Positions 63,851 through 64,000 of a DNA stretch of 64,000 bases are shown piece after piece (position 1 is the stretch's first letter; the number at the start of each line of letters is the position of its first letter). The translations under genes and the position numbers were made by a program. The stretch spans positions 12,398 to 76,397 of the forward strand of contig JBBQGB010000007.1 in the NCBI GenBank assembly GCA_038322575.1. Direction: 5' to 3'. The stretch is from JACMOY01 sp038322575 (lineage in GTDB: Bacteria > Actinomycetota > Actinomycetes > Actinomycetales > Angustibacteraceae). The notes below the pieces were generated by a model that worked only from the letters and a program-made list of their open reading frames with translations, ran no database searches and was not told where the DNA came from.

Positions 63851-63941
63851 CCCCCTCCCCCCTTTCCTCCCCCCGACCGGGGACGATTACCGCGAATCGG
63901 CTGCGGGACACCGGTTCGGGGGAGGAAAGGGGGGTGGGGGG
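63851..63941. repeat. Long C-tract/G-tract inverted repeat with quadruplex potential
   Basis: A pyrimidine arm (63851-63880) and purine arm (63911-63941) share the exact complementary core CCCCCCTTTCCTCCCCC and end in CCGG; the 30-bp centre has a small CGATT/AATCG hairpin. The purine arm and following bases hold many runs of four or more G. Confidence 0.8.
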
Positions 63942-64000
63942 AGGACGGGGGAGGGACGGCATGCGGGTGGGGGGGGGTAGGGGGGCGGGGGGAGTGCGGG

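Larger units (their letters stand above)
63717..64000. other. Non-coding right end with hairpins and G/C tracts
   Basis: No supported gene. It contains the hairpin at 63797-63823 and the long C-tract/G-tract inverted repeat at 63851-63941. The last 100 bases are mostly runs of G. It precedes the DivIVA-like gene and may hold its promoter; I see no clear -10. Confidence 0.7.

Noticed and set aside
63729..63962. Minus-strand open frame of 77 codons at the right end
   Set aside because: Low-complexity Arg/Pro/Gly product spanning the hairpins and G tracts, with no domain and no Shine-Dalgarno.

Overview
The window is bacterial chromosomal DNA of roughly 73-75% GC, densely packed, with many GTG starts, 4-bp ATGA/GTGA gene overlaps and very short intergenic gaps. 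WhiB, PdtaS, a tad pilus locus, DUF3117, a large NAD-glutamate dehydrogenase and a SigE-RseA-HtrA-TatB cassette all point to an actinobacterium. Several blocks keep the gene order known from Mycobacterium tuberculosis: whiB1 beside pdtaS; an O-methyltransferase followed by sigE, rseA, htrA, tatB, mrp and the MgtE-N/CBS gene; and a DivIVA-like gene, tag and DUF3117. The genus cannot be fixed from sequence alone; a Kineosporiales- or Micrococcales-like organism is a guess. I saw no rRNA, tRNA, CRISPR array, intact insertion sequence or prophage.

Layout. 1-6.7 kb (minus strand): DUF2207 membrane protein (cut by the window edge), smpB, an EnvC-like M23 peptidase, ftsX, ftsE and prfB, i.e. ribosome rescue, translation termination and divisome-controlled peptidoglycan hydrolysis. 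6.7-11.3 kb (minus): a tad pilus operon (tadA, tadB, tadC, Flp-like peptide, three TadE/TadG-like pseudopilins) joined by 4-bp overlaps. 11.4-14.5 kb: a decayed lactate permease facing an intact FAD/Fe-S D-lactate dehydrogenase. 14.9-22.7 kb: an orphan FHA-FtsK/EssC-like ATPase, two GNAT genes flanking a caspase-like lipoprotein, and an rsbW-sigF pair. 22.7-32.5 kb: DAG-kinase-like gene, whiB, pdtaS, NAD-glutamate dehydrogenase, tryptophan 2,3-dioxygenase, DUF2505. 32.6-41.2 kb: an aminopeptidase P, a stress membrane protein and a glycerol regulon (glpF-glpK-glpD facing iclR-glpK2). 41.2-46.8 kb: acyl-CoA dehydrogenase, dps, CitE-like lyase, EamA transporter, PPOX-like protein, PhzF. 46.8-57.5 kb: MgtE-N/CBS, DUF1003, PilB-type ATPase, MarR, Mrp, then the envelope-stress operon sigE-rseA-rseB-like-htrA-tatB and an O-methyltransferase. 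57.5-64 kb: pepA, DUF3117, paaX-echA, a glycosyltransferase, tag, SRPBCC and DivIVA-like genes, ending in a strikingly G/C-tract-rich stretch.

Regulation. Many genes show a [T/C]ANNNT -10 hexamer ending only 6-8 nt before the start codon without a Shine-Dalgarno sequence, the signature of leaderless mRNAs. Two sites of identical form, GGGAAC-N17-CGTTG, lie before sigE and before whiB, suggesting one ECF sigma factor drives both. A CRP/GlxR-like palindrome sits just downstream of the whiB ECF site. A perfect 8-3-8 palindrome precedes the -35 of glpF and is a good candidate for the operator of the IclR-family regulator encoded 6 kb away.

Outstanding oddities: the caspase-like lipoprotein with an EF-hand loop; the orphan FHA-FtsK protein whose second and third P-loops carry Arg for Lys; a Flp-like peptide without the usual cleavage motif; a PilB with an extra double zinc ribbon; a 60-bp low-GC palindrome after mrp; and the three-frame lactate permease remnant.
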